DNA of 64,000 nucleotides, taken from positions 1 to 64,000 of the IMG/VR virus record IMGVR_UViG_3300029983_000015; one strand, given 5' to 3'. The position numbers were made by a program, and so were the translations under genes. Origin of the DNA: a virus. Positions 18,150-27,320 of the stretch are shown one piece after another; position 1 is the first letter of the stretch; every line of letters starts with the position of its first letter. Below the pieces are notes generated by a model. It did not search any database. It was not told the DNA's origin and worked only from the letters and a program-made list of their open reading frames with translations.

Positions 18150-18718
18150 ATTATATTATTTTCAATTTTATAATTTATTATTTTTAATTTTAATTTTCTT
18201 ACTGCAGTATATGTATAGAAATAACTATCACAATCAATTCTTTCAATTCTTGATTTTTCGATTTTTACTTTATCTGATATTACAGAAACTATTAAACCTG
18301 ATGAATATGTTAATCTTATGTTATTAAAGTCACTAAGTATATTATTTACTGAGTTATTATTTTTATGCTTATAATATTCACATAAAAATATTATAGTACA
18401 ATTTTCATTGAAATATCTATACGGATCTTTAAAATTATTATTATCTATTTTATTATTTACAAAAATTATTGTTTTTTCTTCTATATTTTTTGTAATTTTT
18501 TGTAATTCATAAAAACTAAATATATTATTCAGAATTATTATTTTATAATTCATTTTAAATAAATCTTCTTTGATCGTCATCAAAAACCATTTATTATTAT
18601 GACTTAAATCCATTATAAACTCTATATATGAACCTTCGTATTTTTTAATCGTTTTTATTAAATCTTTGTATTCCATATTTTCAATTCTTGAAATACAAAT
18701 ATAAGTAAAATATTTCAT
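18146..18718 (-). CDS. RKxKL-type hypothetical protein, 190 aa
   Basis: Contains IIILNNIFSFYELQKITKNI and TIIFVNNKID, an alternating strand/helix pattern, but no recognised motif. Near the C-terminus AVRKLKLKIINYKI is a variant of the second tag, followed by a short extension. Overlaps the gene at 17751 by 4 nt. Confidence 0.55.
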   Translation of the reverse strand: MKYFTYICISRIENMEYKDLIKTIKKYEGSYIEFIMDLSHNNKWFLMTIKEDLFKMNYKIIILNNIFSFYELQKITKNIEEKTIIFVNNKIDNNNFKDPYRYFNENCTIIFLCEYYKHKNNNSVNNILSDFNNIRLTYSSGLIVSVISDKVKIEKSRIERIDCDSYFYTYTAVRKLKLKIINYKIENNII

Positions 18719-18720
18719 AT

Positions 18721-18756
18721 AAAAAAATAGTTAGATATAAATCTAACTATTTTTTA
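18721..18756 (-). terminator. Hairpin terminator
   Basis: AATAGTTAGAT/ATCTAACTATT stem with T-run, after the gene ending at 18757. Confidence 0.75.
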
Positions 18757-19275
18757 TTATAAATCTCTATTTAATTTATCAAGTTTTATTTTTCTAACTT
18801 CTTTCATTGTGTTACTATATGAAAGATTATTTTTGCGTTCTGTCCATACTCTATTTTTGACATTATCTGATGAATTATCATAACATGACTTGCATATAAT
18901 TGAAATCCATCCTTTTGTTCCTCCAATGTTTTCAGTTGATCCACAAAACTCACATACTCCTGCTGACATATTTTCAGCAAATCTAACCATTCCATCAATT
19001 TCAGAATTTCCTCCATCATAATAAAAATTAAGAGTTCCAAATTTCTCTTTTATTTGTGATGCAACTAATTGAGGAATTTTCTTATCATCAGATAAATATT
19101 CATTACTCATATCAATATAACTTTGAATAGAATAACATAGTTGATCTAATATCCAAAACCAACCATCTCCATGTTCAAATCCCCAACACATTGCAGTAGA
19201 TTTCATATCACCATAACGATTTATGAAAATTTTAGGATATTTTTCAACTAAATAATTATCTAATTTTCCAGTCAT
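18757..19275 (-). CDS. Zinc-ribbon phage protein with RKxKL tag, 172 aa
   Basis: Contains KEKFGTLNFYYDGG, a motif seen in a family of uncharacterised phage proteins, then two Cys pairs, CEFCG and CKSCY (residues about 110-140), a likely zinc ribbon. The N-terminal half has several Trp (CWGFEHGDGWFWILDQL). Ends RKIKLDKLNRDL, a clear second tag with different codons from other copies (CTT for Leu). It lies just downstream of clpP (1-nt gap), so the two share a transcript. Confidence 0.7.
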   Translation of the reverse strand: MTGKLDNYLVEKYPKIFINRYGDMKSTAMCWGFEHGDGWFWILDQLCYSIQSYIDMSNEYLSDDKKIPQLVASQIKEKFGTLNFYYDGGNSEIDGMVRFAENMSAGVCEFCGSTENIGGTKGWISIICKSCYDNSSDNVKNRVWTERKNNLSYSNTMKEVRKIKLDKLNRDL

Positions 19276-19276
19276 A

Positions 19277-20032
19277 TTATTTTACTTGTTTAAATACATA
19301 TTTCATATAATATTCATCAAAACCATCCATCATAGTTGTAATAGAATTTGATTTGTTATCAGTTAATCCGATAATAGAATCAATCAAACCATAATTTAAT
19401 GCTTCATCAGAATTTAGCCACATGTCTCTTTGACAGAAATCATGAATTTCTTCAAATGATTTTCCAGAATTTTTTGCCAGAATTTTGAATAGTAAAAAAT
19501 TATATTTTTCAGTCTCCATTTGACTAATACGAGTATCATCTACTTTCCCACTATTTCCTGCAGCAACGTGATGTAACATAACAGTAGAATTAATTAAAGA
19601 TGAACGTTTGCCTTTTGCACCAGATGATAGAAGAACGCTACCCATTGAAGCACACATTCCTAAATTAACTGTGGCTACATCAGGCTTAATATAATCCATA
19701 ACATCAATTATACCTAACCCATGAATAACTGATCCTCCTGGTGTTGATATTTGCATTGTAATATCTTTTTTAGGATCAGAATCCTCTAAATATAATAATT
19801 GTGCTTGAATAATATCAGACATTGTATCATCCACTTCACCAGACACCCATAGAATTCTATCCATCATAAGTCTATCAAATACGGACAATTGGGTTACATT
19901 AAGTTGTCTTTCTTCTAAAACATGAGGAGATAAACCAAAATTCTTGACTTGATATTTTGTCACATCATCTACCAATGTTCCATTAATACCTAAATGCTTA
20001 GTAGCATAATTTCTAAATGCGTTTTTGTTCAT
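19277..20032 (-). CDS. clpP: ClpP-like ATP-dependent protease subunit
   Basis: 251 residues, a little longer than bacterial ClpP (about 195-210). Catalytic triad in family motifs: Ser in GMCASMGSVLLSSG, His in STVMLHHVAAG and Asp in RDMWLNSDEALNYGLID. The first ~45 residues are an extension. Would form the peptidase chamber for the phage Clp ATPase at 53611, whose IGF loop is intact, or act with host ClpX/ClpC. Host-type promoter upstream. Head-maturation proteases of some phages are ClpP-like, but placement far from capsid genes and the Clp partners favour a regulatory protease. Confidence 0.85.
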   Translation of the reverse strand: MNKNAFRNYATKHLGINGTLVDDVTKYQVKNFGLSPHVLEERQLNVTQLSVFDRLMMDRILWVSGEVDDTMSDIIQAQLLYLEDSDPKKDITMQISTPGGSVIHGLGIIDVMDYIKPDVATVNLGMCASMGSVLLSSGAKGKRSSLINSTVMLHHVAAGNSGKVDDTRISQMETEKYNFLLFKILAKNSGKSFEEIHDFCQRDMWLNSDEALNYGLIDSIIGLTDNKSNSITTMMDGFDEYYMKYVFKQVK

Positions 20033-20073
20033 AATTTAATATTTTAATTATTATTTGATTAATTGATTAGATA

Positions 20074-20103
20074 CAAAGATACTGAAAATTTTTTAATAAA
20101 CAA
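20074..20103 (-). promoter_or_regulatory. Bacteroidota-type promoter for clpP
   Basis: Minus strand TTG, 19-nt spacer, TATCTTTG, about 40 nt before the ATG at 20032. Confidence 0.6.
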
Positions 20104-20192
20104 TATAATATTAATAATAAACCTATAATTTAACAATAAACTAATATGATTTATTGTAAAATTATAGGTTTATTAGAAAGTTAATTTGAAAA

Positions 20193-20525
20193 TTAATCTT
20201 CTACTGGTTCGTCAGTTGAATCTTCAGAATCTTCATCGTTAAGTTGAGCTAACATTAAATCTTTCATTTTTTGCATTCTTTCGTCAGCAAAAAGTGTTTT
20301 TACTTTTTCATCATCAATAGGATATGAAATTTCATTATCCAATACATGATAAAGATAATCGAAAGCTAAATCTTGTTCAGCTTTATCACAAAGAAAATCA
20401 ATCAAAGCTAATTTATCAGTTTCATTAAGATCAAAGATTTTAACTTTTTTAACTTCTTCAAGAAAATTTTGTTGGATTTCAGTAGATGGATTAACCATTT
20501 CTGATAATTGTTCGGTAATGTTCAT
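20193..20525 (-). CDS. Hypothetical acidic helical protein, 110 aa
   Basis: Helical (DKLALIDFLCDKAEQDLAFD) with a strongly acidic C-terminal tail (NDEDSEDSTDEPVED). No family recognised. Separate transcription unit between clpP and the next small gene. Confidence 0.6.
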   Translation of the reverse strand: MNITEQLSEMVNPSTEIQQNFLEEVKKVKIFDLNETDKLALIDFLCDKAEQDLAFDYLYHVLDNEISYPIDDEKVKTLFADERMQKMKDLMLAQLNDEDSEDSTDEPVED

Positions 20526-20610
20526 AATTTTTTATTTAATAATTTGTTTATTGTTTAGTTTTAATAATATATAAAGTTTTACTTTTATAATTTATTTAAT
20601 TATTTTTTAA

Positions 20611-20853
20611 TTAATATTCTTCTTCTTCAATTTCATCACCATTTTTATCTAAATTTGTGAAATCTTCATCATCATTAAGATCTTGAACTTCGGTAACTAC
20701 AGTTTCAACGATATCAATATCATCGTATGATACTGGATTATCTTGAATAAGACTCTCTGCAAGTTCTTGAGCAAATTGTTCTACTCTTTCATAATCCGCT
20801 TCTTCTGATTCAATTGATAATGTCATTTGAATTTTGTATTCTTTTATTTTCAT
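20611..20853 (-). CDS. Hypothetical acidic protein, 80 aa
   Basis: Begins MKIKEYKIQMTLSIESEEAD and ends in a Glu/Asp-rich tail. Alternating strand then helix (YERVEQFAQELAESL), like a small ferredoxin-like fold. Not recognised. Confidence 0.55.
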   Translation of the reverse strand: MKIKEYKIQMTLSIESEEADYERVEQFAQELAESLIQDNPVSYDDIDIVETVVTEVQDLNDDEDFTNLDKNGDEIEEEEY

Positions 20854-20885
20854 ATTTTATTTTATTTTATTTTATTTTTAGAAAT

Positions 20886-21083
20886 TTATTTTTTGTCTTT
20901 CCATACATCAATTTTGAATATTCTATGAGAAGGAGTAAATATATAATCACTTCCCGTACTTTCCCATACACCATTATTTCCTATTGCAGTCACGTTTTGT
21001 TTTAGTGTATATTCATTTTCATACTCAGCAGGTATAGTTATTATACTACTATCGTCAAGAAACACCGTTATATTATAATTCAT
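20886..21083 (-). CDS. Hypothetical small beta protein, 65 aa
   Basis: Begins MNYNITVFLDDSSIITIPAE, beta-rich throughout. No tag. The overlapping plus-strand frame is Phe-rich and implausible. Confidence 0.55.
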   Translation of the reverse strand: MNYNITVFLDDSSIITIPAEYENEYTLKQNVTAIGNNGVWESTGSDYIFTPSHRIFKIDVWKDKK

Positions 21084-21130
21084 AAATTTAATTTTTTCTT
21101 ATATACTACAAGAAAACCAATAAGTTTATA

Positions 21131-21445
21131 TTATTTACTAAATATTAAAGTTAGTTCATCAGTTGGATAAGGGTACTTCAATAATTGTTTTTTAAATATT
21201 TTAAGCATACTATCTTGCTTTGTTTTACAAACAGAAAATTGTTTATTTGAAGTATTATTAAATCCTGACAATGTATTATTATCAAACTTCAAATCCATTG
21301 TATTATCAGAATTTATTTTTAATTCTAATACAATATCATCATAAGACCCATCAAATCCGAATAGATAAGGGTAAGTAATAATATCATATATTTTATTACC
21401 TTCAACATCTTCTAAATGTGAATATTTTTTATCTGAAAATATCAT
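21131..21445 (-). CDS. Hypothetical protein, 104 aa
   Basis: Beta-rich (IVLELKINSDNTMDLKFDNN), ending FKKQLLKYPYPTDELTLIFSK. No family recognised. Two nt from the gene at 21448. Confidence 0.55.
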   Translation of the reverse strand: MIFSDKKYSHLEDVEGNKIYDIITYPYLFGFDGSYDDIVLELKINSDNTMDLKFDNNTLSGFNNTSNKQFSVCKTKQDSMLKIFKKQLLKYPYPTDELTLIFSK

Positions 21446-21447
21446 AA

Positions 21448-21699
21448 TTATTCTTCATAATAGAATGCAGCAAATGGATCCATTTTTATTGATTTTATTA
21501 AATCAAATTGCTTATCTTTTGATGTGTTATCCAATATAATTCTTATTTCAGGCGTATCTTGAATTAAAAAACCTCCAGTCATTAATATTTCTCCGTTTAT
21601 CTCAATTACAGCAAGTCCATTTGTTCTTGATACTCTGTTTGCAAGTAATTCTACTTCTTCGTAACCATTAGATTCTGATGTGATGTGTAGTGCTTTCAT
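21448..21699 (-). CDS. Hypothetical protein, 83 aa
   Basis: Contains GGFLIQDTPEIRIILDN; alpha/beta. Overlaps the upstream gene by 4 nt. Not recognised. Confidence 0.55.
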   Translation of the reverse strand: MKALHITSESNGYEEVELLANRVSRTNGLAVIEINGEILMTGGFLIQDTPEIRIILDNTSKDKQFDLIKSIKMDPFAAFYYEE

Positions 21700-22238
21700 A
21701 TTGTTTTATTTGGTGAATATTTTTCTTCAAGACTATTAAGGTAATATTTATTGTCAGTATAATTTATGCTATAAATAGTAATTTTGTTATTATTATAACC
21801 AGTTATTTTAATATTAATATTATCGTCATTAGGAAAAAAAACTTCAATATTAACATTATCATGAATTTTTTTATAATGACTTTCTAACTCTGTGCAATAT
21901 TTTTTATTATTATCATATCTTTCTTTTTCATATCTTGATATTTTATTCAACTCAGTTTTAATATAAATCAAATTATCATAAATACTACGTAAATAATTTT
22001 TGCTTGATACAGAAGTTCTCAATCTATTTATATTAAAAATATTACAATTTGAATAATATTTTATAACTGACTGATTATTTTTGTTTTTTTCAATGAATAT
22101 ATTAATACAATAATCTGAATCATTTAAGTTATAATAAAATGATATATAATTTTTATCAACACTACCAATTTCAATTTCAAATTTCTTTTTTAATATGTAT
22201 TTTTTAATTATTTCTATTGTCTCAATATCAGTCATCAT
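21696..22238 (-). CDS. Hypothetical protein, 180 aa
   Basis: Helical segments separated by beta pairs (YISFYYNLNDSDYCINIFIE); mid-region ELNKISRYEKERYDNNKKYC is charged and probably coiled. No tag. Overlaps the upstream gene by 11 nt. Similar in layout to the gene at 22228, perhaps a distant relative. Confidence 0.55.
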   Translation of the reverse strand: MMTDIETIEIIKKYILKKKFEIEIGSVDKNYISFYYNLNDSDYCINIFIEKNKNNQSVIKYYSNCNIFNINRLRTSVSSKNYLRSIYDNLIYIKTELNKISRYEKERYDNNKKYCTELESHYKKIHDNVNIEVFFPNDDNINIKITGYNNNKITIYSINYTDNKYYLNSLEEKYSPNKTI

Positions 22239-22947
22239 TCATAAGTTTAATAAGTTTTTCTTTTCTTATTATTTTAGTTATATCATTGCTAAAAGGCTGA
22301 TATGATTCATTTTTTGCAATTGATAATAATTTTTTTGATTCTCCGTCATAATATAAATTTAATGCGACATGAGAGTTATTATTATTAAAAAATACCCAAA
22401 TATCATATTTCGAATAATGTTCTAATGAAGTATCAAATAATTTTTTATTATATGATACTTGGTGGTATGATGGCTTTCTTTTTATTCTTGACGTGATATT
22501 TTTTGGTGAAAATTTAATAGTCATGTAATTTTTGAATAATTTACTTAAATATCCGTATGTCAAATCAACATTTAAATTATATGTTTTTTTAATATGATTA
22601 TTTATTATATCTTTTATCACAATTTTATCAATTTCTCTATTTTGGATGTAAATATCCAATTTTATTATTTTTTTTAATAATCTTTTGAAATTAGATATAA
22701 TTGTTTTTTCTTCACAAAAATCATTAAGAATAACAAATTCTAATCCTTTAATATCTGTAAATGGATGACAACTAAAAAAAGAGTATTGATATTCATTAGT
22801 GACTTCTATAATATATTCTGATTTGTTTATAACATACTTTATTTCTGCAAATGGAGAATATCTTACGTTAGAATTTGGTTCTCCAAAAATTAAATCTGAA
22901 AATTTTCCTGAATTTTTTAAAAAATTATATACTTCTAATGCTGTCAT
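22228..22947 (-). CDS. RKxKL-tagged hypothetical protein, 239 aa
   Basis: Begins MTALEVYNFLKNSGKF. Two similar-looking halves, each with a strand pair and a helix (KSEYIIEVTNEYQYSF; KYDIWVFFNNNNSHVALNLY). Ends IIRKEKLIKLMNDD, second tag. First gene of a small run; a near-consensus host promoter lies upstream. Confidence 0.6.
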   Translation of the reverse strand: MTALEVYNFLKNSGKFSDLIFGEPNSNVRYSPFAEIKYVINKSEYIIEVTNEYQYSFFSCHPFTDIKGLEFVILNDFCEEKTIISNFKRLLKKIIKLDIYIQNREIDKIVIKDIINNHIKKTYNLNVDLTYGYLSKLFKNYMTIKFSPKNITSRIKRKPSYHQVSYNKKLFDTSLEHYSKYDIWVFFNNNNSHVALNLYYDGESKKLLSIAKNESYQPFSNDITKIIRKEKLIKLMNDD

Positions 22948-22964
22948 TATTTATTTTTATCTTA

Positions 22965-22996
22965 TAAAGATAGTGTATTTATTTCTAATTGCCAAA
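22965..22996 (-). promoter_or_regulatory. Near-consensus Bacteroidota promoter
   Basis: Minus strand TTTG, 20-nt spacer, TATCTTTA (last base differs from consensus); about 20 nt before the ATG at 22947. Confidence 0.45.
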
Positions 22997-24880
22997 TTAA
23001 TTATTCAACATTTTTTCTAAATCTTCAACACTTAACAATTTCACACCAATCTCTTCTGCTTTTACTAATTTTGATGTTCCAGCATTTTTGTCTTTACATA
23101 CTAAATATGTCAAATTTTTTGATACACCAGATGCAATTTTTCCTGATTTTGAAATTATAATTTCTTCTAAATCTTTTCTTCTTATTCCAGTGAAGCAAAA
23201 TGATATATTTTCCAAATCATCACCAACTATTTCTACATCAGGAACATCATTTGATTGTATTTTGATAGGTAAATCTTTAATAAAATCATAGAACTTATCA
23301 TAACCTTCAAGATATGATTTTGCTGACTTATCAGAGAATCCTTTTACTTCAAGTATTTGTTCAAATGTAGGCTTACCATCAAAATGCATTAGTAACTCAA
23401 TTTTCTTACTTCCTAAGTTTGTGAATATACATGTAGCGTGCATCAGTTTTGATAGTTTAACGTTTGTGACAGATTTATGAATTGACTCATAAACTATTGA
23501 TGATTTTCTTTCACCAAATCTATCAAGTCTTTCTAATTCATCTGGTGTCAAATCTAATATCTGTTTAATTGTTTTGTAACCAGAATTATATAATTGATTA
23601 ATAGTACCTTCTGATACATATTCAGCTTCAAGAATTTCAAAGAATGAAATAAGTTTTTTTATTTCTTGTTCTTCAGTTCCTTCTACCATCAATTCTACTT
23701 CATTTTCATTCCAGAAAACTTTTGAACTACCAAATGTAGGCATTTCAAATCCAGTCGCCTTAATAATTTTTACAATCTTTGGTATTACTCCTCCACTACG
23801 CATCACTCCAATTACAGAACCAACTCCTAAATCATTTATTCTAACAAATTTATAGTTATTTAATGTAACACGTGATACTGTGGCTCCATCTAATAGGATA
23901 GGTACAATTAAAGCTACTGGTTTAAGTAAGCCGTTTTTAGAGACTTCTTTTACAATTTCTAAAATTTTAGTTTCCTTTGATTCTGCCCATTCTGGGTTCT
24001 TATATGCTCTTGAATATGCAGGATTATTATTAGTTTCACGCCCAAGTTTTTTTCTAATGTCTTTATCATTTATATCAAAAACAAGTCCATCAATATCATA
24101 TTCTTTGTTCCATTCAATATAAATATCATTTAATTCATCAAAATTCAAATCAATTGCTTTGAATATTTTGTATGGTACATTAGAGAAATTTTTGCAGATG
24201 AATTCTAGTTGTTCAGATTTATCTTGGGTGAAATCTTCACTTGCATAACCATAACGAATATGTTTAGCATTCTTTAAATCTTTTGATACTGTATCAGAAT
24301 TTTTAAGTCCAGCAACCATATTACGAGCATTTTTAAATGCTTCTCCATTGTCTCTATAAAACAATCTACTATTAAAAACAGGCTTTGGTATAATGAATTC
24401 CCCAATAGTAAATAAATTAATTTTTTTACTATTATCATTTATCATTTCATAATGCTTATGCATAGTTTCTCCAATTATGCCATCACCTCTTGACCAAGCA
24501 AGTTGTTTATATTCATCTTTAAGAATTGACATTCCATCATATTTCGATGTACAAACCAATTCTATTTCTAATGATATTCCTTTGTTTGATAACCATTTGT
24601 GAATTTCCTCAATAGTATGAAATTTATTCAATGAATACATTGGAAATTTTAAATTTTCTTTTCTGTCTGGATTGACAGTTCCACTATCTTCAATTACACC
24701 AGATTCAAATATTTCATTGTCTGGATCCAAATTTTGAAATGTTGAAATCAATTTATCATATTCTGGATCACTTATTTCAGGTTCTCCATCACGATATTTC
24801 TGATTTAGTTTCTTAACTTCAACTGAAGCAGATTTAAACATACCATATTCTAATAATTGATAAATTTCTGATATTTTCAT
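22997..24880 (-). CDS. ligA: NAD-dependent DNA ligase without zinc finger
   Basis: 627 residues. Adenylation motif SKYDGMS (KxDG, Lys about residue 116) followed by WSRGDG, OB-fold region (VGSVIGVMRSGGVIPKIV), helix-hairpin-helix domain (about 415-530) and C-terminal BRCT (FCFTGIRRKDLEEIIISKSG). Joins nicks using NAD+. The four-cysteine zinc finger normally between OB and HhH domains is absent: the stretch around residues 380-420 has no Cys. A terminator and TATCTTTG box lie just upstream. Confidence 0.9.
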   Translation of the reverse strand: MKISEIYQLLEYGMFKSASVEVKKLNQKYRDGEPEISDPEYDKLISTFQNLDPDNEIFESGVIEDSGTVNPDRKENLKFPMYSLNKFHTIEEIHKWLSNKGISLEIELVCTSKYDGMSILKDEYKQLAWSRGDGIIGETMHKHYEMINDNSKKINLFTIGEFIIPKPVFNSRLFYRDNGEAFKNARNMVAGLKNSDTVSKDLKNAKHIRYGYASEDFTQDKSEQLEFICKNFSNVPYKIFKAIDLNFDELNDIYIEWNKEYDIDGLVFDINDKDIRKKLGRETNNNPAYSRAYKNPEWAESKETKILEIVKEVSKNGLLKPVALIVPILLDGATVSRVTLNNYKFVRINDLGVGSVIGVMRSGGVIPKIVKIIKATGFEMPTFGSSKVFWNENEVELMVEGTEEQEIKKLISFFEILEAEYVSEGTINQLYNSGYKTIKQILDLTPDELERLDRFGERKSSIVYESIHKSVTNVKLSKLMHATCIFTNLGSKKIELLMHFDGKPTFEQILEVKGFSDKSAKSYLEGYDKFYDFIKDLPIKIQSNDVPDVEIVGDDLENISFCFTGIRRKDLEEIIISKSGKIASGVSKNLTYLVCKDKNAGTSKLVKAEEIGVKLLSVEDLEKMLNN

Positions 24881-24906
24881 TTTTTATATTTTTTGTTTAT
24901 GAAGTA

Positions 24907-24914
24907 CAAAGATA
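24907..24914 (-). promoter_or_regulatory. TATCTTTG promoter -7 box for ligA
   Basis: Minus strand TATCTTTG, about 27 nt before the ligase ATG; -33 element unclear as in the copy at 15455, where a terminator also abuts the box. Confidence 0.45.
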
Positions 24915-24917
24915 AAA

Positions 24918-24951
24918 AAAATATCTTGAATAAAAAAATTATTCAAGATAT
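24918..24951 (-). terminator. Terminator upstream of ligA
   Basis: TATCTTGAATAA/TTATTCAAGATA stem followed on the minus strand by eight T residues; ends the unit of the gene at 24975. Confidence 0.8.
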
Positions 24952-24974
24952 ATTTATTAAATATTTGATATTTA

Positions 24975-25775
24975 TTATATTTTAACTTTTACTTGTTCTG
25001 TTTTATTGGTGACAGAATTAGAAATGCTATAAAATTCAGGAAAGTCTAATGATTTCTCATTACTAATGAATGAATCTATTGTACCAGGAGAAATTTCTTT
25101 AACGTAATTTGAAAATTTGTTAGTTGCATCTTGTATAGCTAAATGTCTTGTTTTCATTGTTGGAGTAAAATAAAACTCATCTTTGAATGCTTGAGACATT
25201 AATCCAATAAAATAACAGCAGTCTAAATAATTTTCTATTTTATCAGTTGATTCAAATTTGAATAATTTATTATATTTTTCTATATTTGTTATCATTATAT
25301 TTTTATCATCTATGTCTAATACATTATCTATTATATATCTTACTGATGAATGTATAGTATTAGGTTCATGTCCTCTTGTGGTAATGATAGCAAATAATCT
25401 ACCTTCTTTTAGAGTTGTTAAAAATGACTCCCATGATGGACCAAAATTTTTATTCTTTATTGATTTTTTAATATCATCAACAAGTGAATTATCTAATCTT
25501 GGACCGTTGTCTCCAAATTCAGAAAATGTATATTTAGTGTCTGATTTCCATTCATTATTATCAATATAATTATCTGGATATTCAAGTCTTATTTTAGAAA
25601 AATCTTGAATTGATATATCTTTATTTATCCATTTACCATTTTCAAAATGTTGAAAGTGTAAAGGAGTATTCATGATAAGTAAATTATCATCAATATCAAA
25701 TATTGAATATATAGAGTTTTCTATACTCTGTTGTTCTAAAATAAATGAATTCCAATCTTTGACTTTTTTGCTCAT
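24975..25775 (-). CDS. HAD-like protein with T4-CTS-like N-terminus, 266 aa
   Basis: IFDIDDNLL at residues 25-33 is HAD motif I (Asp27, Asp29) and FAIITTRGHEP near residue 135 fits motif II with Thr. The N-terminus KVKDWNSFILEQQS resembles the head-targeting motif (aromatic, SFILE), and ILE followed by Q could be a processing site. HAD enzymes are phosphatases or nucleotidases; the substrate is not evident. It overlaps the next gene by 1 nt, and that gene carries a KFN tag, so this pair is a minus-strand outpost of the first tag system. Confidence 0.65.
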   Translation of the reverse strand: MSKKVKDWNSFILEQQSIENSIYSIFDIDDNLLIMNTPLHFQHFENGKWINKDISIQDFSKIRLEYPDNYIDNNEWKSDTKYTFSEFGDNGPRLDNSLVDDIKKSIKNKNFGPSWESFLTTLKEGRLFAIITTRGHEPNTIHSSVRYIIDNVLDIDDKNIMITNIEKYNKLFKFESTDKIENYLDCCYFIGLMSQAFKDEFYFTPTMKTRHLAIQDATNKFSNYVKEISPGTIDSFISNEKSLDFPEFYSISNSVTNKTEQVKVKI

Positions 25776-26104
25776 TATAAATTGAATTTTTTTGTAGATT
25801 TATATAATTCTGTATCTTTCATATATTCAACTAAATCATTATATTCTTCATCAGTTATATTTATTGTTCCCTTTTGATAATTTTTTTTCAAAGTGTAATT
25901 TATATTATATCCTCCTGGTTTAAGTGAACTTTTATGTATACTATCTGATTTTATAACAAAATAAGGTGAATTTTGAACTTTGTGGTTTTTTCTAAATTCA
26001 TCATTAGTATTTACATAATCATCAACTACTCTCATCATATTATCATAATATCTATCTACTTGATATTTCTTGCCATAATATTCATCAAAACTATATACTG
26101 TCAT
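25775..26104 (-). CDS. KFN-tagged protein on the minus strand, 109 aa
   Basis: Begins MTVYSFDEYYGKK and ends TKKFNL. Helical N-terminus with many Tyr and Asp; then basic and beta segments. Only KFN-tag gene on the minus strand in this window. Upstream sequence contains a TATATATAA box. Unknown function, same inferred fate as the other tagged proteins. Confidence 0.65.
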   Translation of the reverse strand: MTVYSFDEYYGKKYQVDRYYDNMMRVVDDYVNTNDEFRKNHKVQNSPYFVIKSDSIHKSSLKPGGYNINYTLKKNYQKGTINITDEEYNDLVEYMKDTELYKSTKKFNL

Positions 26105-26137
26105 AATAAATTATTTTTTATTTATTATTATATATAA

Positions 26138-26165
26138 AAAAATCCATCTTAAATAGATGGATTTA
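26138..26165 (-). terminator. Hairpin terminator
   Basis: AAATCCATC/GATGGATTT stem with flanking A/T tracts after the gene ending at 26171. Confidence 0.65.
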
Positions 26166-26170
26166 AATTG

Positions 26171-27058
26171 TTATTTTTTTAATTCAATATTATGAGTTTT
26201 TATATACTCATCAAGTTCTGTTTTAGGTTTTAATAATTCAGTATCAAGAAATTCTTTATCAATTTTAAATAATTGAATATCATGTGAGTTTATATATTCA
26301 GTTATTTCTGAGTTGTCATCTTTCTTTAACTCTCCCAATATATTCCAAACAGTTGAATAATCATCATTATCTTTTAATTTCTCACTAATTAAAATATTAG
26401 TTACTATTTTCCTTTTTCTAATATCATCTGAAGGAATATTTTCGAGTATTTTTTGATATAATATTTCACCTCTAAAATGTTCATTTAAATTTTTAGAATA
26501 ATTATTTGTATCAAATATCATAATCTTCATTGATAATCCTTTATGTTCATTAAATACATACCAATCTTTTTCTCTTTCATCCCATTCATCTTCTTTTACA
26601 TTTTCATCTGGATCAGATTGGTTTTGACAATACCAATCATTTAGAAATTCTAAAAGGATTGTTCTATGCTCGCCTACATTTATATTTGGAAAAATTAGTA
26701 TTTTATCATCTCTACAATCAATTGATAAACTAAGATCAACCATAAAATCATTTTTATATTGACTTTTTGATAATATTTTACCTGATTGAAATAAATAAGA
26801 CATCAAAGTAGTATCTTCTTTTATACTAATTTCTTTTATTTTATTTTTTAATTCTTCACTATCATTAATTGATAAATATTCCATTTGATGAATAATGTCA
26901 CATTTTTCATCTACATGTAATATAATATCTTTAGCATAACATTTTGCTAATTCATTTTGTGATGCATCTTCAAATCTATCAATTCTTTTTAAGATTTCTT
27001 CTTGTATGTATGCTAAACCATTTCTGGTCATCATACCGTCATATGCTTTTAGACTCAT
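26171..27058 (-). CDS. Hypothetical protein, 295 aa
   Basis: Not recognised. Begins MSLKAYDGMMTRNGLAYIQE; contains NVGEHRTILLEFLNDWYCQN, an acidic DPDENVKEDEWDEREKDWYV stretch and a helical C-terminal third with KIDKEFLDTELLKPKTELDE. Possibly predominantly helical and acidic. Last gene of the run starting near 27521. No tag. Confidence 0.55.
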   Translation of the reverse strand: MSLKAYDGMMTRNGLAYIQEEILKRIDRFEDASQNELAKCYAKDIILHVDEKCDIIHQMEYLSINDSEELKNKIKEISIKEDTTLMSYLFQSGKILSKSQYKNDFMVDLSLSIDCRDDKILIFPNINVGEHRTILLEFLNDWYCQNQSDPDENVKEDEWDEREKDWYVFNEHKGLSMKIMIFDTNNYSKNLNEHFRGEILYQKILENIPSDDIRKRKIVTNILISEKLKDNDDYSTVWNILGELKKDDNSEITEYINSHDIQLFKIDKEFLDTELLKPKTELDEYIKTHNIELKK

Positions 27059-27060
27059 GA

Positions 27061-27318
27061 TTATATGTTTATAGTATTTAATTTTTCTAATTTTATCTTT
27101 CTTAACTCTGAATATTTCACAAACCTTTGCTTTCTGAAACTATATCCGCGTAGTTCCAAAAAATTCATTTCGCCATAACTATTAATATCACGAAATGTGT
27201 AAACACCGCCAATTTTCAATAACGTCAAAGAAGAATAGCCTAATTCTACTCCAGTATATCTAGATGTATTATCTATACAAACAAATTTTTCACCTTTTTT
27301 GTAAAGTATTGATTTCAT
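27061..27318 (-). CDS. GD-box SH3-like small protein with RKxKL tag, 85 aa
   Basis: Pattern KKGEKFVCIDN near the start, LLKIGGVYTF in the middle: a small SH3-like fold recurring in this window. Ends ELRKIKLEKLNTINI, the second tag. Two nt from the next gene. Function unknown; such domains may bind nucleic acid or protein. Confidence 0.6.
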   Translation of the reverse strand: MKSILYKKGEKFVCIDNTSRYTGVELGYSSLTLLKIGGVYTFRDINSYGEMNFLELRGYSFRKQRFVKYSELRKIKLEKLNTINI

Positions 27319-27320
27319 AT

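Noticed and set aside
19277-20032. ClpP-like gene as the prohead maturation protease
   Set aside because: No capsid or portal gene nearby and a matching Clp ATPase with an IGF loop is present; a regulatory protease is more likely, though not proven.
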